A stretch of 23,969 nt of DNA, taken from the NCBI GenBank assembly GCA_964590315.1, contig CAZPVS010000017.1, positions 1-23,969 on the forward strand, written 5' to 3'. The position numbers were made by a program, and so were the translations under genes. Positions 6,846-14,833 of the stretch are shown here, piece by piece (position 1 is the stretch's first letter; the number at the start of each line of letters is the position of its first letter). This DNA is from JALRHH01 sp964590315 (GTDB lineage Bacteria; Patescibacteriota; Saccharimonadia; Saccharimonadales; JALRHH01). The notes beneath the pieces were generated by a model, which was not told the DNA's origin, did not search any database, and saw nothing but the letters and a program-made list of their open reading frames with translations.

Positions 6846-9398
6846 ATGAACTTACCAAAAGTATACGAACCCCAACAGTATGAATCCGATATCTACGCCC
6901 TCTGGGAGAAGAGCGGGGCATTTAGTCCGACCCACCGGGGGAATGATCACACGTATAGCATTGTGTTGCCGCCGCCCAACGCCAATGGAGACCTCCACGT
7001 TGGCCATAGTCTAATGTTTGCTATCCAAGATGCCGTCATTCGCTACCAGCGGATGCAGGGCAAAGCAGTCGTATGGGTCCCGGGCGCCGATCATGCTGGC
7101 TTTGAAACACAGGCTGTGTTTGAGAAACGTCTCGCTAAAGAAGGGAAGAGTCGGTTTGATTTTACCCGAGAGGAACTCTATCGCCAGATATGGGATTTTG
7201 TAGCAGAGAACCGTGATACCTACCAGACCCAATTCCGACGTCTTGGTGCGAGTGTGGACTGGGAAAAACATACCTACACGCTAGACGACAAAATCATCAA
7301 GCAGGCGTACGCTACCTTTAAGAAAATGTGGGATGACAAGCTTGTCTATCGCGGTGAACGACTCGTCAACTACTGTACACAACACCGTACCGGTTTTGCT
7401 GATGTCGAGGTCGTCCATGAAGATGCGACCACTCCGTTGTATTACCTGAAATACGGTCCTTTTGAGCTCGCGACCACGCGTCCCGAAACCAAGTTTGGTG
7501 ATACGGCCGTGGCTGTTCATCCGGATGACGAACGATACCGCGAGTATGTCGGTACGATTGTCACCGTAGAAGGCGTCAATGGCCCCTTTGATATTCAGGT
7601 CATTGCTGACGAAATGGTTGACATGAACTTCGGTACGGGCGTAGTCAAAATTACACCAGCACACTCGTTTGATGACTGGAACGTAGCCCAGCGTCATAAC
7701 CTTCCAGCCGTTCGCGTCATCAATCATGACGGCACACTCAATGAGAAAACCGGACCGTTCCGAGGTATGACCGTTCTCGAGGGACGCAAGGCGGTTGTCG
7801 AAAAACTAAAAGAGAAGGGGCTGCTCATCAAAGTTGATGAGAAATACCAGAATAGGGTCGGGAAGTGCTACAAATGCGGAACCGTTATCGAACCCATGCT
7901 CATGGAACAGTGGTTTGTTGATATGCGCCCGCTCGCCCAGGCGGCTATCAAGGCGCTAAAGGCAGACAAGATTACCTTTTACCCTGAGTCAAAGAAGGAC
8001 CAGCTCATTGGTTACCTGGAGAACCTCCGCGATTGGAATATCAGTCGGCAAATCGCCTGGGGTATCCCTATTCCTGCCTTCCAAAACGTTGATGATCCAG
8101 ATGACTGGATCTACGATGAATCAGTCCAACAAGAGATTATTGAACGTGACGGCAAAACCTACCACCGTGATCCTGACGTATTCGACACCTGGTTTAGTAG
8201 CTCAAGCTGGCCGTACGCCACACTTGACTACCCAAGTGACCTAAGCAAGCAATTTTACCCCAATAGTCTCATGGAAACGGGCGGTGAAATCCTCTATCCA
8301 TGGGTGAGTCGTATGGTCATGCTCGGCTTGTACGTCACTGGCGAAGTACCGTTCAAAGATGTCTACATCCACGGCTATGTTCTCGCCGAAGACGGTGCCA
8401 AGATGAGCAAATCGGTTGGCAATGTTATTAACCCGATGACCGTTGTTGATGCCTACGGCTCCGATGCTCTGCGTATGGGGCTCCTTGCTGGCCGCTCACC
8501 GGCCGTCAACCGCGGGTACGATAGTAGACGGATCGAGGAAGCCCGTAATTTCTGTAACAAGCTGTGGAATGTTGCCCGGTTCGTAGAAGATAAGGTAGGT
8601 GATGAATTTGCCCTCAAATCAACCCCCAAGGCCACCTCTGTAGCCGATGAGTGGATTATGCTGCGTCTCAAGCAGGCGCGCGATCAACTCTCTGAACTCC
8701 TTGAAACGTATCGTTTAAGTGAAGGTTATGAGCTCCTGTATCACCTCGTGTGGGACGATTTTGCCGATTGGTATATTGAAGCAGCAAAGACACACCTCAA
8801 CAAAGGGGTGCTTGCTTATGGGCTTGAAACCATTCTGAAGCTGGCGCACCCTTTTGCCCCATTCGTGACCGAGACAATCTGGCAAACCCTCAAGTGGGAA
8901 GGGGAAAGTATGCTTATCACCGCTGCCTGGCCACAGCTCGACCATGCCGACGCTAAATCTGCAGCTCAGTTTGAGCAGGCCAAAGCACTCGTCAGCGAAA
9001 TACGCTATATCAAGGGTGTTATGCACTTGCGTGGGGGTATCACGCTGTACCACACCGGCGAGAAGCTTCTGGAGGAGCATGGAGCGCTTATTGCCTCACT
9101 CAGCCGACTAAATGGCGTAAAACAGGTGACGGACGGTCATGGACTACACCTGACCAGCGTACCGTTCCGTTGTTGGCTTGATGTTGATCAAGAAACCGCC
9201 AGTCACTTCGTGTCCGAGCTTGCCATAAAGATAACCGAGCAAGAAAAACTTGTCAGCCAGTTTGAGAGCCGCCTCAGTAACGAGAGTTATGTTAAGAACG
9301 CACCAAAGCACATAGTCGAACAAACGCGCGAGCAACTCAAAGAAACGCAGGAGCAGCTCGAGAAGCTCCGGCAACAACACGCCCGTTTCACGACGTAG
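6846..9398 (+). CDS. valS: Valyl-tRNA synthetase
   Basis: Class Ia aminoacyl-tRNA synthetase that charges tRNA-Val. Visible: the HIGH-type motif HVGH (51-54) after PPPNANGDL, an inserted editing (CP1) domain with TTRPETKFGDTAVAVHP, a WNISRQIAWGIPIPAF segment, DVFDTWFSSSSWP, KMSKS (519-523), an anticodon-binding helical domain, and a C-terminal coiled coil (about 780-848) typical of ValS. The length of 850 aa is normal. I use the ATG at 6846 because AGGAAA precedes it and the protein then begins like other ValS proteins (MNLPKVYEPQQYE); the in-frame ATG at 6801 would add 15 unconserved residues and lies within the leader structure. No other gene follows in the same direction. Confidence 0.97.
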   Translation: MNLPKVYEPQQYESDIYALWEKSGAFSPTHRGNDHTYSIVLPPPNANGDLHVGHSLMFAIQDAVIRYQRMQGKAVVWVPGADHAGFETQAVFEKRLAKEGKSRFDFTREELYRQIWDFVAENRDTYQTQFRRLGASVDWEKHTYTLDDKIIKQAYATFKKMWDDKLVYRGERLVNYCTQHRTGFADVEVVHEDATTPLYYLKYGPFELATTRPETKFGDTAVAVHPDDERYREYVGTIVTVEGVNGPFDIQVIADEMVDMNFGTGVVKITPAHSFDDWNVAQRHNLPAVRVINHDGTLNEKTGPFRGMTVLEGRKAVVEKLKEKGLLIKVDEKYQNRVGKCYKCGTVIEPMLMEQWFVDMRPLAQAAIKALKADKITFYPESKKDQLIGYLENLRDWNISRQIAWGIPIPAFQNVDDPDDWIYDESVQQEIIERDGKTYHRDPDVFDTWFSSSSWPYATLDYPSDLSKQFYPNSLMETGGEILYPWVSRMVMLGLYVTGEVPFKDVYIHGYVLAEDGAKMSKSVGNVINPMTVVDAYGSDALRMGLLAGRSPAVNRGYDSRRIEEARNFCNKLWNVARFVEDKVGDEFALKSTPKATSVADEWIMLRLKQARDQLSELLETYRLSEGYELLYHLVWDDFADWYIEAAKTHLNKGVLAYGLETILKLAHPFAPFVTETIWQTLKWEGESMLITAAWPQLDHADAKSAAQFEQAKALVSEIRYIKGVMHLRGGITLYHTGEKLLEEHGALIASLSRLNGVKQVTDGHGLHLTSVPFRCWLDVDQETASHFVSELAIKITEQEKLVSQFESRLSNESYVKNAPKHIVEQTREQLKETQEQLEKLRQQHARFTT

Positions 9399-9440
9399 AT
9401 ACATGCCGCAAATGTCGGCAGAATCGGCTTAGTCTATCTA

Positions 9441-10292
9441 TTATTCTTCTGGTTCGAGAGTATGCCGGATGCGTGCCGCACATTCATCGGGTCGGTAGTC
9501 ATCAAACCACAGGACTTTCCAGCCCAGTTTTTCTGCGGCCATCAGATTGGACCGTGAATCGTCGACAAACAGTATTTCTTCTGGAGCGACGCCCGAACGC
9601 TCTGTCGCGATTTCAAATATCTTTGGCTCCGGCTTAATTGTCCGCTCAGCGGAAGAGTCTATAATCTGTGCGTACTCAATCCGGGGCAGGGCACCTTCGG
9701 CTATCATACGAGTAATAAAGCCTGGCATGATATTACTTAACAGGCCTACATGATAGCGTTCAGAGGCCCATACGAGTAGTTCTTGCATCTCAGTGACCGG
9801 ATCTATGGCCTCAAAGTAATAACTCTGCCAATCAATAGGATCAATGCCCAGAGTAGCGGCAAATGCATCGTTGAACTCAGGCATAGTCATGTCTCCTCGA
9901 CATGTTTCCTCATTGAGATGCCAAAACGCAGACTCAATCACCTCTGCGGGTTTGCCGGTATCGGTTGCCAAACGGGTAAAGGCCGGGTGAAAGAACCGCA
10001 CCAAGCATCCGTTAATATCAAAATAGACAAACCGTATCCCACTTTTACTCCGCATCTTAGCGGGTGTTGCTATCCCGTGTGGCCCATAATCACCCATAAG
10101 ATCATTCAAGTTGGTGCTGAGCGCAGCCGCAATGCTCTGAATCGTGAAGATTGAAGGAGCTTTTATAGCGCCACGCTCGATCTTGGCCAGCGTTGAATAG
10201 CTCAAGCCTGCCTTTTGGCATAGCTCCTGCTGTGTTAAACCGGCACGCTTCCGCGCCTCTTGCAGCAACTGACCCAGTCCCACTTCATCCAT
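9441..10292 (-). CDS. XRE-type HTH fused to HAD-like hydrolase
   Basis: An N-terminal Cro/C1 (XRE) DNA-binding domain (residues 5-66, with LTQQELCQKAGLSYSTLAKIERG) is joined to a HAD-IA-like domain (about 87-283). HAD motifs: FDINGCLV (91-98) with the nucleophile Asp92, LLSN with Ser186, Lys220 in IKPEPKIF, and FVDDS with Asp244/245. The residue two after the nucleophile, usually an acidic general acid/base, is Asn94. The protein may therefore be a regulator that uses the HAD fold as a sensor rather than an efficient phosphatase (inference). An AT-rich -10 (TACTAT or TATAAT) lies 3-6 nt before the ATG, suggesting a leaderless start. It could be autoregulatory, since its promoter is adjacent. 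Confidence 0.85.
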   Translation of the reverse strand: MDEVGLGQLLQEARKRAGLTQQELCQKAGLSYSTLAKIERGAIKAPSIFTIQSIAAALSTNLNDLMGDYGPHGIATPAKMRSKSGIRFVYFDINGCLVRFFHPAFTRLATDTGKPAEVIESAFWHLNEETCRGDMTMPEFNDAFAATLGIDPIDWQSYYFEAIDPVTEMQELLVWASERYHVGLLSNIMPGFITRMIAEGALPRIEYAQIIDSSAERTIKPEPKIFEIATERSGVAPEEILFVDDSRSNLMAAEKLGWKVLWFDDYRPDECAARIRHTLEPEE

Positions 10293-10359
10293 AGCATTAT
10301 AGTACCGGTTATACAGATAAAAACCAAGTAAAAGCTAGCATGAAACGGCTAGTTACGCC

Positions 10360-10533
10360 CTATTCAGGAAGAAAACCGAAGACGATGATCGTAAAGAGGA
10401 ACAATATCACTCCGGCGATAGCTGCCATAAGCAGTGAGGTCTGCGTATTGCCACCGGTAATGCGCTGGATTTTTGCATACGCCCACGCACCCCCTCCGGC
10501 AGCAACAAATAGTGCAATAAGATATGTAGACAT
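10360..10533 (-). CDS. Small membrane protein, 57 aa
   Basis: Two predicted membrane helices (about residues 4-18 and 33-54) with a short basic connecting loop, ending FGFLPE. I start it at 10533 (MSTYLIALFV) rather than at the upstream in-frame ATG at 10572, because TACAAT (plus coordinates 10540-10545) ends 6 nt before this ATG and the upstream extension would lie inside the promoter. There is no Shine-Dalgarno site. It lies between the HIT gene and the XRE-HAD gene on the same strand, each with its own -10 box. Function unknown. Confidence 0.65.
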   Translation of the reverse strand: MSTYLIALFVAAGGGAWAYAKIQRITGGNTQTSLLMAAIAGVILFLFTIIVFGFLPE

Positions 10534-10618
10534 GCGCTCATTGTACCACCATGACGACAAAATGACGTGCACACCACGTGCCCCTCAGCACATGTCGATA
10601 TTCTCTTCGTTCCAGGTG

Positions 10619-11014
10619 TTAAAACGCCAGTTTCTCTGCGAGCTGAGCGAGTGCTTCGTGGTCTGGCTCCTGATGGTGAGGGTCGAGGTTACGCTTCATA
10701 TCTGCTGGCTCAGAGAAGGGGATAAGGTGTACATGAGCATGCGGCACATCGGTGCCAACGACCATCTCACCAACATACGGTCGGCCAAGAACTTCGCGAA
10801 GTCGCAAGCCAACACGTTTACAAGTCGTCATTAATGCCTGATAATCGTCATCGGGCAGGTCCCAGATGAACTCCACTTGTCGCTTTGTAATAACCAGTGT
10901 ATGCCCCGGCTCGACGGGATTAATGTCGAGGAACGCCAGCGTTAGCTCGTCTTCATAGACTTTGTGACAGGGCAGCTCTCCCATCGCTATCTTGGTAAAT
11001 ATACTCTCTTTCAT
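10619..11014 (-). CDS. HIT family nucleotide hydrolase/transferase
   Basis: Histidine-triad protein (Hint/Fhit superfamily), which hydrolyses nucleoside phosphoramidates or related nucleotides. The HxHxH signature is in PHAHVHLIPF (91-100: His92, His94, His96), and the N-terminal half has the typical IFTKIAMGELPCHKVYEDE and PVEPGHTLVITKR segments. The length of 131 aa is normal for the family. TACACT ends 7 nt before the ATG on the coding strand, so the mRNA is predicted to be leaderless. It is first of three minus-strand genes and is divergent from the strongly promoted gene at 11151. The precise substrate cannot be read from sequence. Confidence 0.93.
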   Translation of the reverse strand: MKESIFTKIAMGELPCHKVYEDELTLAFLDINPVEPGHTLVITKRQVEFIWDLPDDDYQALMTTCKRVGLRLREVLGRPYVGEMVVGTDVPHAHVHLIPFSEPADMKRNLDPHHQEPDHEALAQLAEKLAF

Positions 11015-11060
11015 GTCCTCTAGTGTACGCTACTTACCCCTGTATTTAAACCATAAGTAC

Positions 11061-11089
11061 TTGACATTATGTAATGTTCTTGGTATAAT
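11061..11089 (+). promoter_or_regulatory. Consensus sigma70 promoter
   Basis: Perfect TTGACA (11061-11066), 17-bp spacer, perfect TATAAT (11084-11089), with TGG making an extended -10. This is among the best promoters in the window and drives the small secreted protein at 11151. The leader is about 55 nt. Confidence 0.92.
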
Positions 11090-11150
11090 TACTTTATCAA
11101 ACTCATGGTGAGCTTGGTACGCTGCATAAGCGTTTAGGGAAGGAATTCAA

Positions 11151-11381
11151 ATGATGATCAAGCGAGCGCTCGTTGTCATGGCCATGGCCATCACCGCCCT
11201 CAGCCTCACCGGCACCCCCGCCGCCTCGGCCAACGCCGGAAAAGTCAACTGGGGTGACTGCATGGCGCAGGTCGCTCAGGGAGCAGGCACTGGCCACCCG
11301 GCCGACTACGCCCCCCCGCAGACCAACGTCGGCCCGCTCAACAACGGCAACACACCGTTTGGCGGATCGATGGGTTGCTAA
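11151..11381 (+). CDS. Small secreted protein, 76 aa, probably abundant
   Basis: Residues 1-27 form a clear Sec signal peptide (MMIKR, a hydrophobic run ALVVMAMAITALSL, then PAASA with an AxA-type cleavage site). The mature part is about 49 aa, rich in Gly, Asn and Pro, with two cysteines (Cys37 and the C-terminal Cys76) that could form a disulfide. No lipobox is seen. The start is set by GGAAGG about 8 nt upstream. It has a perfect sigma70 promoter, C/G-ending codons and a nested terminator, all suggesting high expression. I know no family for it; a role outside the cell (surface or host contact) is inference only. Confidence 0.78.
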   Translation: MMIKRALVVMAMAITALSLTGTPAASANAGKVNWGDCMAQVAQGAGTGHPADYAPPQTNVGPLNNGNTPFGGSMGC

Positions 11382-11420
11382 GAACAACTCGCCACACGCC
11401 CTCATCACTTCCATCCCCCT

Positions 11421-11479
11421 GACCGCCCCGCGGAGAATCTTTAACCTTCGGGTTACATTCTCTCAACGGGCGGTCTTTT
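11421..11479 (+). terminator. Three-tier terminator with UUCG tetraloop
   Basis: GACCGCCC (11421-11428) pairs with GGGCGGTC (11468-11475), then GAGAAT with ATTCTC, then TAACC-TTCG-GGTTA at the tip, followed by TTTTA. It terminates the small secreted protein gene. Confidence 0.85.
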
Positions 11480-11531
11480 ACTTTCTTCTCTGTTATTCGA
11501 GAGCAGGGAAAATATGCAGTACAATACAACT

Positions 11532-12611
11532 ATGCCTTATCTACAAAGATTCTTATACCACTCCGCCGGAGTACTCTTTAAGCTGTTGCTATTACTCCTT
11601 CCTATTATATTTGCTGTTACCATGGTGTTCGGGAGTCCGCACACCGTAGAGAAAGCACTGAAGGAAAGCCGTATCTATACCGAGTTTGTGGGTCTGGTAC
11701 TAACCGAGTCGCAAAAGAACACCCAAGACCCCCAGGCAAAACAACTGCTTGAAACCAAAGAGATACAGAACGCCGCCCACACGGCATTTCCACCGGATGT
11801 CCTCGAAAAATCAGCCACCTCATTTATTGACGGTGTCTACGCATGGCTTGGCGGGCAGACAGACCTACCTCAGTTTTCGATTGATCTCACAGAGTCAAAA
11901 GATGCCTTAGTGGAGGGAGTTGCCGCCTATGCAGTAGCACGGACAGACCAATTACCCGCCTGTACATTACAACAGCTACAGACGCTCAACCTTGAAACAG
12001 ACCTCTTATCGCTCCCGTGTCTTCCGCCCGGAGTTAGTTCGGCTCAAGTAGGGCAGCAATTTAGTCAGCAGTTACTAAAAGATGCAGATTTTCTGCAAGA
12101 TCCTGTCATCACTCACGAATCACTGAAAACTGCAGACGGAAAGCAGTTCGGGCATGACCTACAGCAGATACCGGCTGCATACCAGGCAGCCCAAACCGCT
12201 AAATGGATAACACTTACTGCGGCAGTCATACTCGCGGGCGCCCTCATCTTCTTGCGGAGGGATAGGGTAGCGGGCATACGGCATGTCGCATGGGCTCTTG
12301 TTGCAACGAGTACTTTTCTTATCATTGCACTCATTGGGTACTGGTTCTTTTTTGGACAAGTGAACAAATCTGGTATCGAAACTGATCCAATGCAAGCAAT
12401 TCTGTTTGATGGCGCACAAGTCATTACCCGTGAGCTGAACACGATAATTATGTGGTTTGTTGCAGGGTATCTTGTACTCGCAGGGGCCATGTTCGGCTGG
12501 ATAAAGACTCGTCCGAAGGACACGGGCGCTACTCCGCAAATGCCACATGACGCGGAAACCAGACCTATTATTCAGGAGCAGGATCCCACCAAACCCACCT
12601 CACTATCATAG
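11532..12611 (+). CDS. Membrane protein with large external domain, 359 aa
   Basis: One membrane helix near the N-terminus (about residues 12-34), a soluble region of about 175 residues containing two cysteines, then three membrane helices (about 224-240, 252-272, 306-325) and a polar, Pro/Thr-rich C-terminal tail. I start at 11532 (MPYLQRFLYHS) because TACAAT (11520-11525) ends 6 nt before it; the ATG at 11514 would lie upstream of that -10. No Shine-Dalgarno site is present. The topology suggests the soluble domain is outside. I do not recognise the family. Confidence 0.72.
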   Translation: MPYLQRFLYHSAGVLFKLLLLLLPIIFAVTMVFGSPHTVEKALKESRIYTEFVGLVLTESQKNTQDPQAKQLLETKEIQNAAHTAFPPDVLEKSATSFIDGVYAWLGGQTDLPQFSIDLTESKDALVEGVAAYAVARTDQLPACTLQQLQTLNLETDLLSLPCLPPGVSSAQVGQQFSQQLLKDADFLQDPVITHESLKTADGKQFGHDLQQIPAAYQAAQTAKWITLTAAVILAGALIFLRRDRVAGIRHVAWALVATSTFLIIALIGYWFFFGQVNKSGIETDPMQAILFDGAQVITRELNTIIMWFVAGYLVLAGAMFGWIKTRPKDTGATPQMPHDAETRPIIQEQDPTKPTSLS

Positions 12612-12632
12612 TCTGATAAAATAGCCTGTGAC

Positions 12633-12698
12633 GGAGAGATGCAGGAGTGGTTGAAGGTGCTGCTCTCGAAAAGCAGTGTGCCAGCAATGGCACCGAGG
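12633..12698 (+). pseudogene. Interrupted tRNA-Ser(CGA): 5-prime two thirds
   Basis: Reads exactly like a tRNA-Ser from the acceptor 5-prime strand GGAGAGA (12633-12639) through a D-arm (GGAGTGGTTGAAGGTG), an anticodon arm CTGCT-CTCGAAA-AGCAG with anticodon CGA (12667-12669), and a long variable arm GTGCC/GGCAC. After GAGG at 12698 the expected T-loop and the acceptor complement TCTCTCC are missing. TAAAAT (12617-12622) lies 10 nt upstream, the same layout as the intact tRNA at 12906. It is either a disrupted gene, an intron-bearing gene with an unusual insertion point, or part of another RNA. Confidence 0.6.
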
Positions 12699-12889
12699 TG
12701 AATCGAGCCAGTGGCTCGATGCAAGGAAACCTTCTCTTGAAGACTCCGTTTTCAAAGATGAAGTTTCGGGTGAGGAAAGCTAGTAGCTTTTCGCAAGGAC
12801 ACTCAACTGATTTAAACTTCTGTTTAAGTAAGTTGATGTTGGGGTCGCAGAATGTGACCGCAGGATGCGGGTCGAATCCCTATCATAGG
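12699..12889 (+). ncRNA. Hairpin-rich sequence following the broken tRNA-Ser
   Basis: A run of inverted repeats: ATCGAGCC-AGT-GGCTCGAT, GGAAACC, AAGCTA-G-TAGCTT, CAACT...AGTTG enclosing TTAAAC-TTCT-GTTTAA, and GGTC...GACC. It ends in GGGTCGAATCCC (12869-12880), which looks like a T-arm with one T missing, then TCATAGG, which can pair with CCTGTGA (12625-12631) just upstream of the tRNA. No group I intron core that I can recognise. It stops directly before the -10 of the next tRNA. Confidence 0.4.
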
Positions 12890-12890
12890 A

Positions 12891-12896
12891 TATAAT
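12891..12896 (+). promoter_or_regulatory. -10 box of intact tRNA-Ser(CGA)
   Basis: TATAAT ending 9 nt before the mature 5-prime end of the tRNA. There is no good -35 box at the expected distance. Confidence 0.6.
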
Positions 12897-12905
12897 TTCT
12901 CTGTT

Positions 12906-12996
12906 GGAGGAGTCGCATAGCTGGTCTAGTGCGCTGCACTCGAAATGCAGTATAGGGGAAACTCTATCGTGGGTTCGAATCCCACCTCCTCCGCCA
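12906..12996 (+). tRNA. tRNA-Ser(CGA)
   Basis: Complete 91-nt tRNA: acceptor GGAGGAG with CTCCTCC, anticodon arm CTGCA-CTCGAAA-TGCAG with anticodon CGA (12941-12943), long variable arm ATAGGG-GAAA-CTCTAT, T-arm GTGGG-TTCGAAT-CCCAC and encoded CCA. It decodes UCG. It lies right after an interrupted tRNA with the same anticodon but clearly different sequence. Confidence 0.97.
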
Positions 12997-13035
12997 AATA
13001 AAACAGCCCAGACATAGGTCAAGGCTGTTTTATTT
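12997..13035. terminator. Bidirectional terminator
   Basis: AATAAAACAGCC (12997-13008) pairs perfectly with GGCTGTTTTATT (13023-13034). It terminates tRNA-Ser on the plus strand and, by its A/T arms, can also serve the minus-strand gene ending at 13064. Confidence 0.88.
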
Positions 13036-13063
13036 ATTAAAGCCTAGGAATCCGGAAAGGGTA

Positions 13064-14752
13064 CTATACCTGATGGCTCCGATGCCAGCCCCAGCGCGTA
13101 CCAATTACCATGCTCGCTATTACGATTATAATGCCTGTCGCTGCCCATAATGGTGGGATACTTTTTGGAGCAACCACGACTCCGCTTTGTGTTGTGGCAA
13201 ACAAGGTTTCAGGACTGTTTTGCACCATAATTTTAACGGTTTTCTGATCACTCCCCCCATCACGGAAATAAATTTTTGCTGTAACAGCATGCGTACCGTT
13301 ATCCATCCGTTCAGTATTGAGCGCGAAGGGTGGCGTTGCTGTCTCGTACAGATAAACTGCTTCTTCGTAATACACGACTTTATACGCTCGAGCTGCCATT
13401 TCTTCTGACATAAGCTCATTGATAATATTCGCGTAGCCGGAGTAGGGGAAAGCAATCGCCGCATCCAATTGCGATGGCGCATCGTTCGCCGACGTCACCG
13501 CCAAGCCAATCGTCACTTGACTACTGGCCGTACCGACTGGCCCGCCACAGCGGAGCACAAATGTCGTCGGCTCCCGCATACGTGGGGTTATGGTCGTACC
13601 GGATGCGGGCAAATTATCAGCGATGCCGGGTATAGCGCATCTGTTCACATTACTCGTCCGCCAGGCAAGGGTCGTGGTACCATCACGGCTGACTGTTGTC
13701 TGTGCAGCAGTAAAACTATGTATAGTCGGCAAGGGAGCAGTGTGAGCGGTTGTCTGCGGCAAAGCCTGGAGTCGATCCCACGGAAATCCCGCCAATACAT
13801 CATATTGACTGGAGCCCCTCAATAGAGAGCTGTAGGGGTCAGGCAGCCCGCGTGCAGTTACTGATATCGGGTTCTCGGCGGATACGCCCACTACACCCGG
13901 TGTATTCCATACAATAAAACCATATGTCTGGGCTGCGCGGGCAATGCTCTGGGCGACCGGATGGAGCCCGAGACTGTCAATCGATAGGCTAGGATCAAGG
14001 CGTAAACGCAATCCCATGGGTGGGGCTCCATCCATACCACCACTTGTTTGGGTTGCCGGCCATGTCATACCGTTGACTTGTGCCAGGTTAAGTCCCACAA
14101 CATGGTTAATCCGCCCTGTTTGCAGCTCCTGCATACCCAGCTGGCCGCCCAAGACTGCTAAACCACTCGCGCTCACACCATATGGTGCAGTAAATACCCC
14201 CGTACTTGCGGTTGATGTCCTTCCGCCAGTACAGGCTTGCCACTGGGCACCAATTTTCCGCATGTAGCCAAACTCCCACACTGTTCCGGTGCCGTATTGA
14301 TGAATGACCATCTGAGGATTAGCGCCACCGCTTGGCACAGCATAGAAAGGAATCGGAACCGCCTGCCACTGCTCTGCAAGCCCCGCGCTACTCCCCACGC
14401 CACAGTCCCACGGCTCAACTGCTACTGTCGGGGTACCTGGCTCAGCAATATAAACGGGGCTCGTGCCGTTATCTTTATTAAAGGTAGCTCCAAATTGACT
14501 CACTTGACGAACAATATCGCCCACTAGTGCTGCTGACTGCGGATGAAGATCGGTATACGTCGGTACCGGCGCGTTCCAGAAGCTGCCCGCCGAGAAACTA
14601 CCGACTGCCGCATCGGCTTGACGATCCCATATCGGTGAGAGAACCGACAGACCAATACTACTCAGGAAGCTGAACGCTATCAGACCGCTCAAGAATCCAA
14701 AATGCACAGCATGAAGGCCGCGATGCCAATGGGGAAGGGTATGTTTTTTCAT
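13064..14752 (-). CDS. Secreted, membrane-anchored surface protein, 562 aa
   Basis: An N-terminal hydrophobic segment (about residues 16-40) followed by ADAAVG looks like a signal peptide with a cleavage site near 49. Residues about 50-340 resemble a family of extracellular proteins known to me only by pattern: a GRINH...GL motif, then PPMGLRLRLDP and an AAQTYGFIVWNT segment. Residues about 345-425 look like an Ig-type beta sandwich with two cysteines, then another beta-rich domain, then a C-terminal membrane helix (about 533-553) with a basic tail. I start at the ATG at 14752; the upstream GTG at 14785 would add 11 residues lacking signal-peptide character. Likely displayed on the cell surface; the activity is not known. 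Confidence 0.75.
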   Translation of the reverse strand: MKKHTLPHWHRGLHAVHFGFLSGLIAFSFLSSIGLSVLSPIWDRQADAAVGSFSAGSFWNAPVPTYTDLHPQSAALVGDIVRQVSQFGATFNKDNGTSPVYIAEPGTPTVAVEPWDCGVGSSAGLAEQWQAVPIPFYAVPSGGANPQMVIHQYGTGTVWEFGYMRKIGAQWQACTGGRTSTASTGVFTAPYGVSASGLAVLGGQLGMQELQTGRINHVVGLNLAQVNGMTWPATQTSGGMDGAPPMGLRLRLDPSLSIDSLGLHPVAQSIARAAQTYGFIVWNTPGVVGVSAENPISVTARGLPDPYSSLLRGSSQYDVLAGFPWDRLQALPQTTAHTAPLPTIHSFTAAQTTVSRDGTTTLAWRTSNVNRCAIPGIADNLPASGTTITPRMREPTTFVLRCGGPVGTASSQVTIGLAVTSANDAPSQLDAAIAFPYSGYANIINELMSEEMAARAYKVVYYEEAVYLYETATPPFALNTERMDNGTHAVTAKIYFRDGGSDQKTVKIMVQNSPETLFATTQSGVVVAPKSIPPLWAATGIIIVIASMVIGTRWGWHRSHQV

Positions 14753-14784
14753 GTTCGTTTGCAACGTATGACATAAGCGTACCA

Positions 14785-14814
14785 CAACAAAAAACCCACC
14801 GCTACAGGTGGGTT
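14785..14814 (-). terminator. Terminator of the RRM gene
   Basis: AACCCACC (14793-14800) and GGTGGGTT (14807-14814) around a 6-nt loop; on the minus strand the stem is followed by TTTTGTTG. It lies between the RRM gene and the start of the 562-aa gene. Confidence 0.85.
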
Positions 14815-14833
14815 GTTTGCGCAGGCCGGTTAT

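Noticed and set aside
7281..7727. Minus-strand 148-aa frame inside valS
   Set aside because: Antisense shadow of a strongly conserved gene.
9404..9420. Hairpin TGCCG/CGGCA after valS as terminator
   Set aside because: Short stem and no T-run on either strand.
12699..12889. Group I intron in tRNA-Ser
   Set aside because: No recognisable P7/P3 core, too short, and the break is in the T-arm rather than the anticodon loop where tRNA introns usually lie. Kept only as an open alternative.
12625..12889. tmRNA or RNase P RNA
   Set aside because: No tag-coding frame, no complete 5-bp T-stem with 7-nt loop, and none of the conserved RNase P core motifs were found, although the end helices can pair.
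13126..13482. Frames of about 118 aa inside the 562-aa surface protein gene, both strands
   Set aside because: Out-of-frame shadows with no start signals.
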